Source: an uncultured Intestinimonas sp. (lineage in GTDB: Bacteria; Bacillota_A; Clostridia; Oscillospirales; Oscillospiraceae). Taken from it: 5,626 nucleotides of DNA. The number at the start of each line of letters is the position of its first letter. Within the stretch, counting starts at the first letter, position 1. This document shows, piece by piece, positions 5,596 to 5,626 of this stretch. The notes below the pieces were generated by a model. The model was given only the letters and a program-made list of their open reading frames with translations. It was not told where the DNA came from and ran no database searches. Made by a program: the position numbers and the translations under genes. The stretch covers positions 1-5,626 of the forward strand of contig CAUBHZ010000144.1 in NCBI GenBank assembly GCA_958435885.1, written 5' to 3'.

Positions 5596-5626
5596 CCTCG
5601 CTCCGCTCGCCGCACCGCCCCGGAAG

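Noticed and set aside
4320..5615. 431-residue minus-strand open frame opposite the DUF975 gene
   Set aside because: Gln/Gly/His/Glu-rich sequence with no fold-like pattern; the plus strand has membrane segments, a good ribosome binding site and coupling to the VanW gene.
1..5626. CRISPR array, insertion sequence, tRNA or phage/defence genes
   Set aside because: No spaced direct repeats, transposase motifs, tRNA cloverleaf or defence-type domains were found on either strand.

Overview
The window comes from a GC-rich, low-T bacterial chromosome. Canonical AGGAGG-type ribosome binding sites, the gene families present (VanW/PG-binding protein, XpaC family, DUF975 membrane protein, two-domain-free RpiB) and the contrast between GC-rich genes and an AT-rich promoter gap suggest a high-GC gut Clostridia (Oscillospiraceae, in the broad range of Flavonifractor, Lawsonibacter or Intestinimonas). 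The taxonomic placement is inference from style, not from a marker gene.

Layout: positions 1-163 are a GC-rich stretch full of short inverted repeats, followed by a short AT-rich run and a strong ribosome binding site. Next is rpiB (164-598, +), a complete sugar-phosphate isomerase. It ends at a 14-bp perfect hairpin (610-640) that is T-rich on both exits and serves as a bidirectional terminator. The next two genes converge on it from the other strand: an XpaC-family membrane protein (2480 to 1302) followed after 43 nt by a cytidylate-kinase-like protein (1258 to 656), a likely two-gene operon. A 259-nt divergent intergenic region (2481-2739) carries a clear sigma-A promoter for the rightward genes and a weaker candidate for the leftward ones. 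The rightward operon is a secreted, membrane-anchored VanW-family protein (2740-4584) and a DUF975-type multi-pass membrane protein (4581-5501), overlapping by ATGA. The last 125 nt hold two hairpins and no gene I can support.

Together: rpiB is central carbon metabolism (pentose phosphate interconversion). The other four genes are conserved but poorly understood; three of them encode membrane or envelope proteins, so the divergent region probably controls envelope functions in both directions. I see no mobile element, CRISPR array, tRNA, rRNA or recognised riboswitch, and no convincing evidence of an undescribed defence or biosynthetic system. The most useful leads are the translationally coupled VanW/DUF975 pair, the XpaC/kinase-like pair lacking the usual TelA partner, and the structured leader before rpiB.
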